DNA of 64,000 nucleotides from contig NZ_BAAAYL010000001.1 in the NCBI RefSeq assembly GCF_039536205.1, positions 868,001 to 932,000 of the forward strand, written 5' to 3'. This DNA comes from Streptomyces sannanensis. GTDB lineage: Bacteria > Actinomycetota > Actinomycetes > Streptomycetales > Streptomycetaceae. Positions 7,314-16,737 of the stretch are shown piece by piece. Made by a program: the position numbers and the translations under genes. The notes under the pieces were generated by a model that did no database searches, was not told where the DNA came from, and saw only the letters and a list, made by a program, of their open reading frames with translations. Every line of letters starts with the position of its first letter. The stretch's first letter is position 1.

Positions 7314-8525
7314 ATGGACCTGCTGAACACGCTGGTGGACAAGGGGCTGCGGCGCGAGCTGCCGACCCGTGAAGAGGCGCTCGCCGTGCTGGCGACCCCG
7401 GACGACGACGTACTCGATGTGGTGGCCGCGGCCGGCAAGGTGCGTCGGCATTGGTTCGGGCGACGGGTGAAACTCAACTATCTCGTCAACCTGAAGTCCG
7501 GACTCTGCCCCGAGGACTGCTCGTACTGCTCCCAGCGGCTCGGCTCCAAGGCCGAGATCCTCAAGTACACCTGGCTCAAGCCGGAGGAGGCGTCCGCGGC
7601 GGCTGCCGCGGGCGTGGCGGGCGGCGCCAAGCGGGTCTGCCTGGTGGCCAGCGGCCGTGGACCGACCGACCGTGACGTGGACCGGGTGTCCCAGACCATC
7701 GAGGCCATCAAGGAGCAGAACGAGGGCGTCGAGGTGTGCGCCTGCCTCGGACTGCTGTCCAACGGGCAGGCCGAGCGGCTGCGGACCGCCGGCGCCGACG
7801 CGTACAACCACAACCTCAATACGTCCGAGGGGACGTACGGGGATATTACGACCACTCACACCTACGCCGACCGCGTCGACACCGTGCAGCAGGCCCAGGC
7901 GGCCGGGCTGTCCGCCTGCTCCGGTCTGATCGCGGGCATGGGCGAGAGCGACGAGGACCTCGTCGATGTCGTCTTCGCGCTGCGCGACCTCGACCCCGAC
8001 TCGGTGCCGGTGAACTTCCTGATCCCGTTCGAGGGCACCCCGCTCGCCAAGGAGTGGAACCTCACCCCGCAGAAGTGCCTGCGCATCCTCGCCATGGTGC
8101 GGTTCGTCTGCCCCGACATCGAGGTGCGGATCGCCGGCGGGCGCGAGGTCCATCTGCGCTCGATGCAGCCGCTCGCGCTGCACCTGGCCAACTCGATCTT
8201 CCTCGGCGACTACCTCACCAGTGAGGGCCAGGCCGGCAAGGCCGACCTGGAGATGATCGCCGACGCCGGTTTCGAGGTGGAGGGCGCCGGCACCACCACG
8301 CTGCCCGAGCACCGTGCCGACGCGCTCGCGGCCGCCGGATCGGGCTGCGGCTCGCACGGCGGCGGTGGCTGCGCCCCCTGCGGCGACGGTGCGGCCGAAC
8401 CTGCCGCCGCCGCGTGCGGGTCCGCCCCGGCGGCCGAACCTGCCGCCGGCGCCGCCGACGCACGCACCGAGCTGGTCGCCGTGCGCCGCCGGGGCGCCGG
8501 AACCGACCTGCCGCCCAATGCCTGA
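7314..8525 (+). CDS. bioB: biotin synthase with cysteine-rich C-terminal extension
   Basis: A 403-residue radical-SAM enzyme converting dethiobiotin to biotin by sulfur insertion. The [4Fe-4S]/SAM motif CPEDCSYC is at about residues 65-72, followed by the [12 protein letters not shown] block and [10 protein letters not shown]. The BioB core ends near residue 335 ([10 protein letters not shown]). Then comes a roughly 65-residue Ala/Gly/Pro tail with [15 protein letters not shown] and a fourth Cys (AAACGSAP). E. coli BioB lacks this tail; its cysteines could bind metal or rebuild the auxiliary cluster, which is inference. The start at 7314 has AAGGATC upstream. The stop overlaps bioA by 8 bases. 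Confidence 0.93.
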   Translation: MDLLNTLVDKGLRRELPTREEALAVLATPDDDVLDVVAAAGKVRRHWFGRRVKLNYLVNLKSGLCPEDCSYCSQRLGSKAEILKYTWLKPEEASAAAAAGVAGGAKRVCLVASGRGPTDRDVDRVSQTIEAIKEQNEGVEVCACLGLLSNGQAERLRTAGADAYNHNLNTSEGTYGDITTTHTYADRVDTVQQAQAAGLSACSGLIAGMGESDEDLVDVVFALRDLDPDSVPVNFLIPFEGTPLAKEWNLTPQKCLRILAMVRFVCPDIEVRIAGGREVHLRSMQPLALHLANSIFLGDYLTSEGQAGKADLEMIADAGFEVEGAGTTTLPEHRADALAAAGSGCGSHGGGGCAPCGDGAAEPAAAACGSAPAAEPAAGAADARTELVAVRRRGAGTDLPPNA

Positions 8526-9813
8526 GCCGGTCCTCACCCCGGACGAGCTGCGTGCCCTGGACCGGGAGCACGTCTGGCATCCGTACGGCCCGATGCCCGG
8601 CCGGCAGGAGCCGCTCGTCGTCGAGTCCGCGGCCGGGGTGCGGCTGCGGCTTGCCGAACCGGCGCACGGGCAGCGTGAACTGATCGACGGAATGTCCTCC
8701 TGGTGGTCGGCCGTTCACGGCTACAACCACCCGGTCCTCAACGCGGCGGCCCGCAACCAGCTCGACCGGATGAGCCATGTGATGTTCGGCGGGCTCACCC
8801 ATGAGCCCGCCGTCCGGCTCGCCACCGCGCTGGTGGAGATCACCCCCGAGCCGCTGCGCCATGTCTTCCTCGCCGACTCCGGTTCGGTGTCGGTCGAGGT
8901 CGCCGTCAAGATGTGCCTGCAATACTGGCGGTCTGTCGGGAAGCCGGCCAAGCAGCGGCTGCTGACCTGGCGTGGTGGCTACCACGGGGACACCTGGCAG
9001 CCGATGTCGGTCTGTGACCCCGAGGGCGGCATGCACGAGCTGTGGTCCGGGGTGCTGCCGCGGCAGGTCTTCGCCGACGCGCCGCCGGCCGAGTACGACC
9101 CGGAGTACGACCGCCGTCTGCGCGAGCTGATCGGGGCCCACGCGGACGAGCTGGCCGCAGTGATCGTCGAGCCGGTGGTGCAGGGCGCGGGCGGAATGCG
9201 CTTCCACTCCCCCGAGTACCTGCGGGTGCTGCGGGAGGCCTGCGACGAGCACGACGTACTGCTCGTCTTCGACGAGATCGCCACCGGCTTCGGCCGTACG
9301 GGGGCGCTCTTCGCGGCGGAGCACGCGGACGTCTCGCCCGATGTGATGTGTGTCGGCAAGGCTCTGACCGGCGGTTACATGACCCTGGCGGCGACGCTGT
9401 GCACCTCCCGCGTGGCGGAGGGGATCTCCCAGGGCGAGGTCCCGGTGCTGGCGCACGGTCCGACGTTCATGGGCAACCCGCTGGCGGCGTCGGTGGCCCT
9501 GGCCTCGATCGGGCTGCTGCTGTCCCAGGACTGGCAGCAGGAGGTCAAGCGGCTGGAGACCGGCCTGCGGGACGGTCTCGCAGCTGCCGTGGAGCTTCCC
9601 GGCGTCCGCGATGTGCGCGTGCTGGGCGGCATCGGTGTCGTACAGCTGGACCACGAGATCGACATGGCCGCGGCGACCGCTGCGGCCGTACGCGAGGGCG
9701 TGTGGCTGCGGCCGTTCCGTGACCTCGTGTACACGATGCCGCCCTATGTGACGGCTGACGAGGACGTGGCGCGGATCTGCCGCGCGGTGTCCGCGGCCGC
9801 TGCCGCGGGCTGA
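8518..9813 (+). CDS. bioA: adenosylmethionine-8-amino-7-oxononanoate aminotransferase
   Basis: A 431-residue class III aminotransferase that converts KAPA to DAPA using SAM as amino donor. Motifs include HVWHPYGPM near the N-terminus, [14 protein letters not shown], the [13 protein letters not shown] block holding the PLP-ring Asp, and the PLP lysine in [12 protein letters not shown]. The start at 8518 overlaps the bioB stop by 8 bases, giving translational coupling. An open frame runs further upstream but reads the bioB tail in another frame. A hairpin follows before bioD. Confidence 0.95.
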   Translation: MPEPVLTPDELRALDREHVWHPYGPMPGRQEPLVVESAAGVRLRLAEPAHGQRELIDGMSSWWSAVHGYNHPVLNAAARNQLDRMSHVMFGGLTHEPAVRLATALVEITPEPLRHVFLADSGSVSVEVAVKMCLQYWRSVGKPAKQRLLTWRGGYHGDTWQPMSVCDPEGGMHELWSGVLPRQVFADAPPAEYDPEYDRRLRELIGAHADELAAVIVEPVVQGAGGMRFHSPEYLRVLREACDEHDVLLVFDEIATGFGRTGALFAAEHADVSPDVMCVGKALTGGYMTLAATLCTSRVAEGISQGEVPVLAHGPTFMGNPLAASVALASIGLLLSQDWQQEVKRLETGLRDGLAAAVELPGVRDVRVLGGIGVVQLDHEIDMAAATAAAVREGVWLRPFRDLVYTMPPYVTADEDVARICRAVSAAAAAG

Positions 9814-9830
9814 CCGAACGGAGCATGTGT

Positions 9831-9858
9831 GCCGTCCCCGGAACAGGCCGGGGACGGC
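9831..9858 (+). terminator. hairpin between bioA and bioD
   Basis: Perfect 11-bp stem GCCGTCCCCGG / CCGGGGACGGC with a 6-base loop, starting 18 bases after the bioA stop and 53 bases before bioD. It may attenuate or process the message so that bioD is made at a different level from bioBA. Confidence 0.7.
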
Positions 9859-9910
9859 CCCGCGCGGTGCCGGTGGCGGTACGCGCGGATCGGAAGGGCA
9901 GTGGAAGACG

Positions 9911-10627
9911 ATGACCGTGATGGTGGTCAGCGGAACGGGCACGGAGATCGGCAAGACGATCGTGACGGCGGCCGTCGCCGCCGCCGCGGCGGCCCAGGGC
10001 CGTACCGTCGCCGTACTCAAGCCCGCGCAGACCGGGCTCGCTCCGGACGAGCCCGGTGACGCGGCGGAGGCCGCGCGGCTGGCGGGCGACGGGGTGACCG
10101 GTGTCGAACTGGCCCGCTTTCCCGAACCCCTGGCGCCGGAGACCTCCGCCCGCCGCGCCGGGATGACGCCGGTGGGACCGGAGGAGGTCGCCGAAGCGGC
10201 ACGCAAGCTGGCCGCCGAGTACGACCTGGTGCTGGTCGAGGGCGCGGGCGGACTCCTGGTCCGCTTCGACGACAAGGGCGGCACGCTCGCGGACGCGGCA
10301 CGACTGCTGGACGCGCCCGTGCTGGTGGTGGCGCCCGCGGGACTGGGCACGCTCAACATGACAGCGCTGACCGCGGAGGCCCTGCGGGCGCGGCAACTGG
10401 AGTGCGCCGGCGTCGTGGTGGGCAGCTGGCCCGCGGAGCCGGACCTGGCGGCCCGGTGCAACCTGGCGGACCTCCCTGCGTCGGCGGACGCTCCGCTGCT
10501 GGGCGTGATCCCGGAGGGCGCGGGCGCACTGGCCCCGGCGGACTTCCGGGCAAGCGCGGTGACATGGCTGGCCCCGGCTCTCGGCGGCGGCTGGGACGCG
10601 GAACGGTTCGTACGCGACGAGGGGTGA
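9911..10627 (+). CDS. bioD: dethiobiotin synthetase
   Basis: A 238-residue P-loop enzyme that forms the ureido ring of dethiobiotin from DAPA, CO2 and ATP. The N-terminal P-loop reads VSGTGTEIGKT (usually GTDTEVGKT), with KPAQTG and the VEGAGGLLVRF block near residue 115 following. The ATG at 9911 has GGAAG just upstream and places the P-loop close to the N-terminus as expected. It completes the bioBAD set; early pimelate genes (bioC/bioH or bioI) are not in this window. Confidence 0.93.
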   Translation: MTVMVVSGTGTEIGKTIVTAAVAAAAAAQGRTVAVLKPAQTGLAPDEPGDAAEAARLAGDGVTGVELARFPEPLAPETSARRAGMTPVGPEEVAEAARKLAAEYDLVLVEGAGGLLVRFDDKGGTLADAARLLDAPVLVVAPAGLGTLNMTALTAEALRARQLECAGVVVGSWPAEPDLAARCNLADLPASADAPLLGVIPEGAGALAPADFRASAVTWLAPALGGGWDAERFVRDEG

Positions 10628-10669
10628 GCGGGGGCGGTGGCCGGGGGACAATGCCGGTATCCGTCCGTC

Positions 10670-10712
10670 CTCCCCCAAGCTCTCGGCTCCGCTCGAGCAG
10701 GGGGGACCCCCA
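10670..10712. repeat. Streptomyces-type intergenic hairpin repeat
   Basis: CTCCCCC at 10670 pairs with GGGGGGA ending at 10706. The inner arms GCTC...GAGC frame a GGCTCCGCTC loop region, followed by CCCCC. This AAGCTCTCGGCTCCGCTCGA-type hairpin is one of the commonest intergenic repeats I know from Streptomyces. It sits in the leader of the methyltransferase gene and ends the bio operon. Confidence 0.55.
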
Positions 10713-10730
10713 TCGGAGGAGGCTCTCCCC

Positions 10731-11408
10731 GTGCCGCAGCGCAGCAGCAAGATCCCCCGGGACGCCGTGCATCACCCGCTCTTCGCCCGCTTCTATGCCC
10801 GTATCAGCGTCACCGCCGATCTCAGAGGCGGAGTGGCCGCGCACCGGGAGGAGTTGCTCGCCGGGCTGTTCGGACGCGTGCTCGAGATCGGTGCGGGCAA
10901 CGGCCTGAACTTCGCGCACTATCCGGCGGCCGTCTCCGAGGTCGTGGCGATCGAGCCGGAGCGCACCCTGCGCCGGCTGGCGCAGGAGGCCGCCCTGCGT
11001 GCGGACGTTCCGGTCGATGTGGTGCCGGGAGCCGCCGAGGCTCTGCCGGTGAAGAGCGAGGCATTCGACGCGGCCGTGGTGTCGCTCGTGCTGTGCACGG
11101 TGCGGGATCTGCCGCGCTCGCTCGCGGAGATCCGACGGGTGCTCAGGCCCGGCGGGGAACTTCGGTTCTTCGAGCACGGCCTGGCGCAGGGCCGGGCAAT
11201 GCCACTGGTCCAGCGGGCCCTGGACCGGACGGTATGGCCCCTGCTGTTCGGCGGCTGCCACACCGCCCGCGACCCGCTCGCCGCAATCGAGGCGGCCGGC
11301 TTCGAGATCGACGGCTACCGGCGGCTGCGCGTCCCGGAGCACGGCCCCACGCTCCCGACATCCGCGTGCGTACTGGGAACAGCCCGTCGCCCGGCGCTGA
11401 AGGAGTAG
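10731..11408 (+). CDS. class I SAM-dependent methyltransferase
   Basis: A 225-residue methyltransferase with SAM motif I VLEIGAGNGLN (about residue 45), an acidic ribose-binding position in AIEPER, and the motif VVSLVLCTVRDLPRSLAEIRRVL typical of the Methyltransf_11 (UbiE-like) group. The GTG at 10731 is preceded by GGAGGAGG, an excellent ribosome site. The substrate is unknown; relatives include phospholipid and small-molecule methylases. It appears monocistronic. Confidence 0.85.
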   Translation: MPQRSSKIPRDAVHHPLFARFYARISVTADLRGGVAAHREELLAGLFGRVLEIGAGNGLNFAHYPAAVSEVVAIEPERTLRRLAQEAALRADVPVDVVPGAAEALPVKSEAFDAAVVSLVLCTVRDLPRSLAEIRRVLRPGGELRFFEHGLAQGRAMPLVQRALDRTVWPLLFGGCHTARDPLAAIEAAGFEIDGYRRLRVPEHGPTLPTSACVLGTARRPALKE

Positions 11409-11789
11409 GGCATCCCGGCCTTCAGTCACGTATCAGCGCACCCAGTTGGCTGTTCCCCGGCTCTCTCCGGACTATTGGTGCCCCTGCTCCGACGCGCGCG
11501 GCATCGAGGTGTCCGACGCCGCCCGCGAACAGATCACCATCTGCACGGACTACGAACGAGTGCCGCCGGTGCCCATCTGTCCATGATGCGAAGCAGACGC
11601 AGCTCGGATGCCCGCGCATCCCGCATGTCCCCGCCCACGGCCTCCCCGCCTCGGTGATCTCGGGCCGTCGATTCTATCCACCCGGCAGGCAGGCGATCGC
11701 GGATCGTGCGGCATGGCCGATCGTGGGCATTCCGGCTTACTCTCGTCATTCGTAAGGGAGTTGAGTCGAACCTGACTGGGAGTCGGACC
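11409..11789. other. intergenic region with a possible coding remnant
   Basis: No intact gene. On the plus strand about 11440-11586 reads GIEVSDAAREQITICTDYERV before a TGA at 11584. This resembles the C-terminal end of a longer protein but is too short to assign. The last 80 bases hold the promoter and ribosome site of the next gene. Confidence 0.35.
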
Positions 11790-12554
11790 GTGTCCGCAGC
11801 ACCTTCGGCCGCGCGCGCTCGCGGTCTCACCAAGGCGTACGGCACGGGCGAGACGACGGTGCTCGCCCTGGACTCGGTCGATGTGGACATCGCCCGCGGC
11901 CGGTTCACGGCCGTGATGGGCCCCTCCGGCTCGGGCAAGTCCACACTGATGCACTGCCTGGCGGGGCTGGACACCGTGTCGGCAGGGCAGGTGTGGCTGG
12001 GCGACACCGAGATCACCGGTCTGAAGGAGCGTGAGCTCACGCGGCTGCGCCGGGACCGGATCGGCTTTGTGTTCCAGGCGTTCAATCTGCTGCCCACGCT
12101 CACCGCGGCCGAGAACATCACGCTGCCGATGGACATCGCCGGCCGCAGGCCCGACCGTGACTGGCTGGAGAGAACTGGTATGTCACCGAGCGAAGTCCGG
12201 TTCGCCGTGCTCGGTGTGGTCAACACGCTCGCCCTGTCGGTCGTCGAACGCACCCGCGAGATCGGGCTGTTACGTGCGATCGGGCTTTCGAGGGTCCAGC
12301 TGCGCCGCATGATCCGGCTGGAATCCGTCGTGATCGCCGTATTCGGCGCGCTGCTGGGCCTCGGTCTGGGCATGATCTGGGGGGTGGCCGTCCAGCAGGT
12401 GCTGGCGCTCGAGGGCATGACCGCGCTCGCCATTCCCTGGGGGACGATCCTCGCGGTCGTGGCCGGCTCGGTGGTCGTGGGGCTCGTCGCCGCGGTGCTC
12501 CCGGCGCTGCGGGCGTCGCGGATGAATGTGCTGGCCGCCATCGCGCACGAGTAG
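11790..12554 (+). pseudogene. in-frame fusion of an ABC ATPase 5' half and a FtsX-type permease 3' end
   Basis: Residues 1-128 are the first half of a MacB/LolD-type ATPase: Walker A GPSGSGKST (about residue 48), then the Q-loop FVFQAFNLLPTLTAAENITLPM. The signature LSGGQ, Walker B and H-loop are absent. From about residue 138 the frame continues as the last domain of a FtsX-like permease (LGVVNTLALSVVERTREIGL, then three membrane helices, LPALRASRMNVLAAIAHE). A deletion of some 2-3 kb joining an ATPase gene to the end of its downstream permease gene would produce exactly this. It cannot hydrolyse ATP as it stands. A GGGAG site precedes the GTG. Confidence 0.85.
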
Positions 12555-12578
12555 GTCATCGACGGACGAGGAGATCTC

Positions 12579-13460
12579 ATGACAAGGCCGTTCCGGTTCG
12601 GCGTCAACATGCTGACGCCGGGGGTGGGCGACGAATGGCGCAAGCGGTGCCGCCGGGCGGAGGAACTCGGGTACGACGTCATCCTGGTGCCCGACCACCT
12701 CGGTATGCCCGCCCCGTTCCCGGCCGTCGTGGCAGCCGCGTACGCCACCGAGCGGCCCCGGGTCGGCACCTTTGTGCTGAACGCGGCCTTCTGGAAGCCC
12801 GCGCTGCTGGCCCGGGAGATCGCCACCACGGACGCGCTCACGGACGGACGTCTGGAGGTCGGCCTGGGCACCGGCTACGTCCGGGAGGAGCACGAGCGGG
12901 CCCAGGTGGAGTGGCGCTCGCCGGGCGCGCGGGTGGACCACCTGCGGCGTGTCGTCGAGGAGCTGGACCGGCTGCTGGACGACGAGAGCCATGTACCGCA
13001 GTCGGTGCAGCGGCCCAGGCCCCCGCTGCTCATCGGAGCCAACGGCGACCGGATGCTGCGGCTGACCGCGAAGCACGCCGAGATCGCGGCGTTCCCCGGG
13101 GCTCGTACGGGGAAGGACGGGATGCTGCTCCCTCTCACGGCCGAGGAGCTGGACGAGCGGGTTGCCGCCTACCGACGCTTCGCGGCCGGGCGCGAGACCC
13201 CGGCGGAGCTGAATCTGCTGGTGCAGCGGGTCACGGTCGGCCCGGACCGCCGGGCGGCGGCGCGCGAGCTCATGCCGTACGTGCCGCATCTCACCGAGGA
13301 ACAGGTCCTGGACCTGCCGCTGATGCTGGCCGGTACGACGCGGCAGATCGCCGATCAGCTGCGTGAGCAGCGGGAGCGTTACGGCTTCTCGTACATCACC
13401 GTGCTCGACCCCGCCATGGAGACGTTCGCCCCTGTGATCGAGGAGCTCCGCGGCACCTGA
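12579..13460 (+). CDS. F420-dependent LLM-class oxidoreductase
   Basis: A 293-residue TIM-barrel flavin-type oxidoreductase of the luciferase-like family. Typical features are the N-terminal FRFGVNMLTPG, the VPDHL strand, TDALTDGRLEVGLGTGYVREEH (F420/FMN phosphate binding) and PPLLIGANGDRML. Streptomyces make F420, and this subgroup is normally F420-dependent. The ATG at 12579 follows GAGGAGATCTC. The substrate is unknown. It stands 24 bases after the broken ABC gene, so it may depend on the promoter of that gene. Confidence 0.85.
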   Translation: MTRPFRFGVNMLTPGVGDEWRKRCRRAEELGYDVILVPDHLGMPAPFPAVVAAAYATERPRVGTFVLNAAFWKPALLAREIATTDALTDGRLEVGLGTGYVREEHERAQVEWRSPGARVDHLRRVVEELDRLLDDESHVPQSVQRPRPPLLIGANGDRMLRLTAKHAEIAAFPGARTGKDGMLLPLTAEELDERVAAYRRFAAGRETPAELNLLVQRVTVGPDRRAAARELMPYVPHLTEEQVLDLPLMLAGTTRQIADQLREQRERYGFSYITVLDPAMETFAPVIEELRGT

Positions 13461-13529
13461 CCGGAGAGCGGAACCGGCCTCGGGGAGCATCGGTACGACG
13501 GAGTTCCGCGAAGGATCGTCGATCACGGA

Positions 13530-14166
13530 TGAACGGGGGCCACGGTCCGCCGCACGCCGGTGGAGTCCGTACGGAAGCCGGCCCGGGCGGGCGTGGCGGC
13601 TATCGACGCGCTGCCGATACGCGAGCGGTCCGGGCTGCCGTAGGCCGGCCGTAACGACGCCATGCACGCGTGCCGCCACGACCTGCACCTGGCCGCGGCG
13701 GCCGACGCCGAGGACCTGCTCGCCCGCCTGTCCGGCCGGTGGCGGGGCACCCCTGCTGGTGGTGGGACAGCCGGCCGAGGAGACGCTCAGCGGTGCCGAG
13801 GCCATGCTGCGCGACGGACGGTACCAACGGCTCGGCAGACCCGACTCCGTACTCGCCCAGCATGCTGCGCCGCTGCCTTCCGGCACGGTCGCGCACGCGA
13901 CGGAACAGGCGCCGATGACGGCGGCGAGCGCGGTGCTCGACGTGAAACTGCACGGGCAGAGCGGTCACGCCGCCACTCCGCACCTGGCGGTGGATCCGGT
14001 CGTCACCGCGGCCGCCGTCGTCACCCGGCTCCAGAACATCGTCGCCCGCGAGACCGACGATGCCGTGGTCCTGGAAACCAACGAACGGGCCCGTCACGCG
14101 TGGGCCGCGGGTGGCTGCCACCGCGAAGACCACTGGCGGCGCGGGGTCAAGCCGCTGGCGGAGTGA
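13530..14166 (+). pseudogene. M20-family amidohydrolase (hippurate hydrolase-like), decayed
   Basis: Pieces of one M20 metallopeptidase occur in order but in changing frames. IDALPIRERSGLP is followed by an in-frame TAG at 13641. Then comes NDAMHACRHDLHLAAAADAEDLL, where the normally invariant MHACGHD has Gly changed to Arg. A frameshift near 13750 leads into VGQPAEETLSGAEAML and LDVKLHGQSGHAATPHLAVDP. The N-terminal 60 and C-terminal 150 residues are missing. The stop codon, frameshift, active-site change and truncation together leave no doubt that it is dead. Confidence 0.85.
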
Positions 14167-14241
14167 TCGGACGGCTTTTGCTGATCCTTTACCATGAAGA
14201 GACCAGCAACCCGATCATCGGAAAGGTGTGAGCGTCCGCCC

Positions 14242-14355
14242 ATGGGCGAGCCTCCCAGTACTGACTTGTTCCGCTGCGCGTGCCTCGGGCCCCCGAACAC
14301 TCCCGGCGTTGTCGCGCGATCCTCCTGCCTCTGGCCGATCATGGAACAGAGGTGA
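14242..14355 (+). CDS. possible proline-rich leader peptide upstream of the CNNM operon
   Basis: A 37-codon open frame starting ATG at 14242 (MGEPPSTDLFRC...) and ending TGA 4 bases before the ATG of the CNNM gene. It contains two Pro-Pro pairs (EPP and GPPNTP) and four cysteines. Its stop overlaps the ribosome site of the next gene. Proline-rich leader peptides control Mg2+ transporters in enterobacteria by ribosome stalling, and the downstream genes are CorC/CNNM proteins. Its own ribosome site is weak, so translation is uncertain. Confidence 0.3.
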   Translation: MGEPPSTDLFRCACLGPPNTPGVVARSSCLWPIMEQR

Positions 14356-14359
14356 ACCG

Positions 14360-15691
14360 ATGACCGAAGTGCTCCTGCTCATCGTGGCCGTGCTCCTCTC
14401 GCTGGCCTGTGGAGCATTCGTCGCGGCGGAGTTCTCGCTGACCACGGTCGAGCGCAGTGATCTGGAACGGGCCGTGGAGCGCGGCGAACGGGGCGCGGCG
14501 AGCGCCCTGAAGGCCGTGCGCAGCCTCACCTTCCAGCTGTCCGGCGCCCAGCTCGGCATCACCGTCACCAATCTGGTGATCGGCATGCTCTCCGAGCCTT
14601 CCATCGCGAAACTGCTCCACGGCCCCCTCACGGCGATCGGGCTGTCCAGCAGCACGGCCTCTTCCGCGGCCCTGGTGATCGGCACCGCCCTGTCCACGGT
14701 CTTCCTGATGGTCGTCGGCGAACTGGTGCCGAAGAACTGGGCCATCTCCGCTCCGCTCACCATGGCGAAGGTGGTCGCCACCCCGCAGCGGATGTTCAGC
14801 ACGGCCTTCCGCCCGTTCATCAGCCACCTCAACAACACGGCCAACCGCACGGTACGCCGCCTCGGCCTGGAACCCGCCGAGGAACTCGCCTCCGCCCGCA
14901 GCCCTCAGGAGCTGGTGGCACTGGCACGGCATTCCGCCAAGGAGGGCGCACTGGAGGCGGACACCGCCGAGTTGTTCGTGCGCACGCTCAATCTCGCGGA
15001 GCTGACGGCGGAGAACGTGATGACACCCCGGGTTCAGGTCACCGCCCTGGAACTGCAGGCGACGGCGGAGGATGTCGCCAACGCCACCCGCGCCACCGGC
15101 CTGTCCCGGTTCCCCGTCTACCGCGGCAGCCTGGACGCGGTCGTCGGCATCGCGCACATCAAGGACGTCCTGGCGATCCCGGCGGAAAGCCGGCCGAGGG
15201 TTCCGGTCGCGCAGATGCTGCGCGAGCCACTGCTCGTACCGGAGACGCTGACCGTGGACCGGCTGCTCGACCGGCTGTCCGGCATGCGCACCATGGCCGT
15301 CGTGATCGACGAGTACGGCGGCACGGCCGGAGTCGTGACCCTGGAGGACATCGTCGAGGAGGTCGTCGGCGAGGTGCGCGACGAGCACGATCCGCACGAA
15401 ACCCCCGACCTGGCCACCGCCGGTGAGGACGCCGACGGGCGGGCGCTGTACTCGGCGGACGGCGCGGCCAGGACCGACCAGCTGGAGACGATCGGGCTGC
15501 GGGTGCCCGAGGGCCCGTACGAGACGCTCGCCGGGCTGATCGCGAACGAGCTGGGACGCATCCCGGCCGTGGGCGATCACTTCGAGCTGGCCGGCTGGCG
15601 GCTCGATGTGGTGGACGCTTCGGGTCGGCGCGCGGCCCGTGTGCTACTGCACGCTCCCCTTCATGACGCACGTGGGGAGGCCGGGCGATGA
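14360..15691 (+). CDS. CNNM/CorC-family membrane protein (hemolysin C-like), full length
   Basis: A 443-residue protein with the standard order: CNNM/DUF21 transmembrane domain (residues 1-180, FVAAEFSLTTVERSDLE; GELVPKNWAI), paired CBS domains (about 205-335, VMTPRVQVTALE; DEYGGTAGVVTLEDIVEEVVG) and a C-terminal CorC_HlyC domain (about 355-430). CNNM/CorC proteins export or sense Mg2+ and bind ATP in the CBS pair. The ATG at 14360 is chosen because it starts the first helix and follows AGAGGTG; an upstream GTG in frame would add an unlikely 44-residue leader. The stop overlaps the start of the second CNNM gene (ATGA). Confidence 0.9.
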   Translation: MTEVLLLIVAVLLSLACGAFVAAEFSLTTVERSDLERAVERGERGAASALKAVRSLTFQLSGAQLGITVTNLVIGMLSEPSIAKLLHGPLTAIGLSSSTASSAALVIGTALSTVFLMVVGELVPKNWAISAPLTMAKVVATPQRMFSTAFRPFISHLNNTANRTVRRLGLEPAEELASARSPQELVALARHSAKEGALEADTAELFVRTLNLAELTAENVMTPRVQVTALELQATAEDVANATRATGLSRFPVYRGSLDAVVGIAHIKDVLAIPAESRPRVPVAQMLREPLLVPETLTVDRLLDRLSGMRTMAVVIDEYGGTAGVVTLEDIVEEVVGEVRDEHDPHETPDLATAGEDADGRALYSADGAARTDQLETIGLRVPEGPYETLAGLIANELGRIPAVGDHFELAGWRLDVVDASGRRAARVLLHAPLHDARGEAGR

Positions 15692-16701
15692 CCGTCATCC
15701 AGATCCTCATCGGCCTGCTGACACTGGTCGTCAACGCGTTCTTCGTCGGCGCTGAATTCGCGCTGGTCTCGGTACGCCGCAGCCAGATCGAGCCGCTGGC
15801 GGACGAGGGGCACCGGCGGGCCCGCAGTGTCCTGTGGGGCCTGGAACACGTGTCGGCGCTGATGGCGGCGGCACAGCTGGGCATCACGCTGTGCACACTG
15901 GTGCTCGGTGTGGTGGCCGAGCCGGCCATCGAGCATCTGCTGGAACCGTTCTTCCACGCCGTCGGAGTGCCCGAAGGCATGACCCGGCCCATCTCGTTCG
16001 TGATCGCACTGGCCGCGGCGACGTATCTGCACATGCTCTTCGGCGAGATGGTGCCGAAGAACGTCGCACTGGCCGAGCCCCTGCGGACCGCGCTGCTGCT
16101 CGGCCCGCCGCTGGTGACGCTGTCGCGTGCGCTGCGCCCCGTGATCTTCGGGGTCAACTCCGTCGCCAACGGGCTGCTGAAGCTGCTCCGGGTGGAGGTC
16201 AAGGGAGAGGTGAGTGCCACCTTCTCCGACGACGAGCTGGCCCGGCTGGTCACCGACTCGGGCGACGCGGGACTGCTCGACGATCGTGCGGCCGAGCGGC
16301 TGCACGACGCACTGGAGCTGGGCCGGCGCCCGGTGCGGGACGTGGTGGTGCCCCTGAAGCGGGTGATCCGCGCCGGCGTCGGGACCACTCCCGAGGAGCT
16401 GGAGCGGCTCTCGTACGAATCCGGGTACTCCCGCTTCCCGGTCGTCGACGAGGAAGGCCGGATCCTGGGCTACCTGCACGTCAAGGACGCGCTGGACGCG
16501 GCGCCCCGCGATGTGCCGTTCCCGGTGAGCGCGATGCGCCCGATCGCCCGGGTACGGGCCGCGGCGCCGCTGGACGACGTACTGACCGCGCTGCGCCGCA
16601 GCCGTACGCACCTGGCGGCGGCACTGGACGACGACGGCAGGCTGGCGGGCCTGGTCACGATGGAGGACGTGCTGCGCGAACTGGTGGGGCGGCCGGACTG
16701 A
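15688..16701 (+). CDS. CNNM-family membrane protein without CorC_HlyC domain
   Basis: A 337-residue paralogue of the preceding protein: CNNM domain (FFVGAEFALVSVRRSQIE; GEMVPKNVALAEPL) and a degenerate CBS pair (SGYSRFPVVDEEGRILGYLHV; LAAALDDDGRLAGLVTMEDVLRELVG). The C-terminal transporter-associated domain is missing. The 4-base ATGA overlap means translational coupling, which fits a heteromeric partner. This paired arrangement is common in actinomycetes. Confidence 0.9.
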   Translation: MTVIQILIGLLTLVVNAFFVGAEFALVSVRRSQIEPLADEGHRRARSVLWGLEHVSALMAAAQLGITLCTLVLGVVAEPAIEHLLEPFFHAVGVPEGMTRPISFVIALAAATYLHMLFGEMVPKNVALAEPLRTALLLGPPLVTLSRALRPVIFGVNSVANGLLKLLRVEVKGEVSATFSDDELARLVTDSGDAGLLDDRAAERLHDALELGRRPVRDVVVPLKRVIRAGVGTTPEELERLSYESGYSRFPVVDEEGRILGYLHVKDALDAAPRDVPFPVSAMRPIARVRAAAPLDDVLTALRRSRTHLAAALDDDGRLAGLVTMEDVLRELVGRPD

Positions 16702-16737
16702 GTGGTCTGCCCCCGTCGTGCCCGTTCCGGCCGTCGG

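Noticed and set aside
8215..10713. A very long minus-strand open frame antisense to bioB-bioA-bioD
   Set aside because: It is the third-position GC shadow of the biotin genes; the composition is Arg/Pro/Gly-rich with no domain.
12570..13886. Minus-strand frames opposite the LLM oxidoreductase and M20 remnant
   Set aside because: Low-complexity shadow translation; the plus strand carries the known families.
14170..14359. Possible M-box or other Mg2+ riboswitch upstream of the CNNM genes
   Set aside because: The conserved M-box blocks are not present; only a short ORF and ordinary hairpins are seen.
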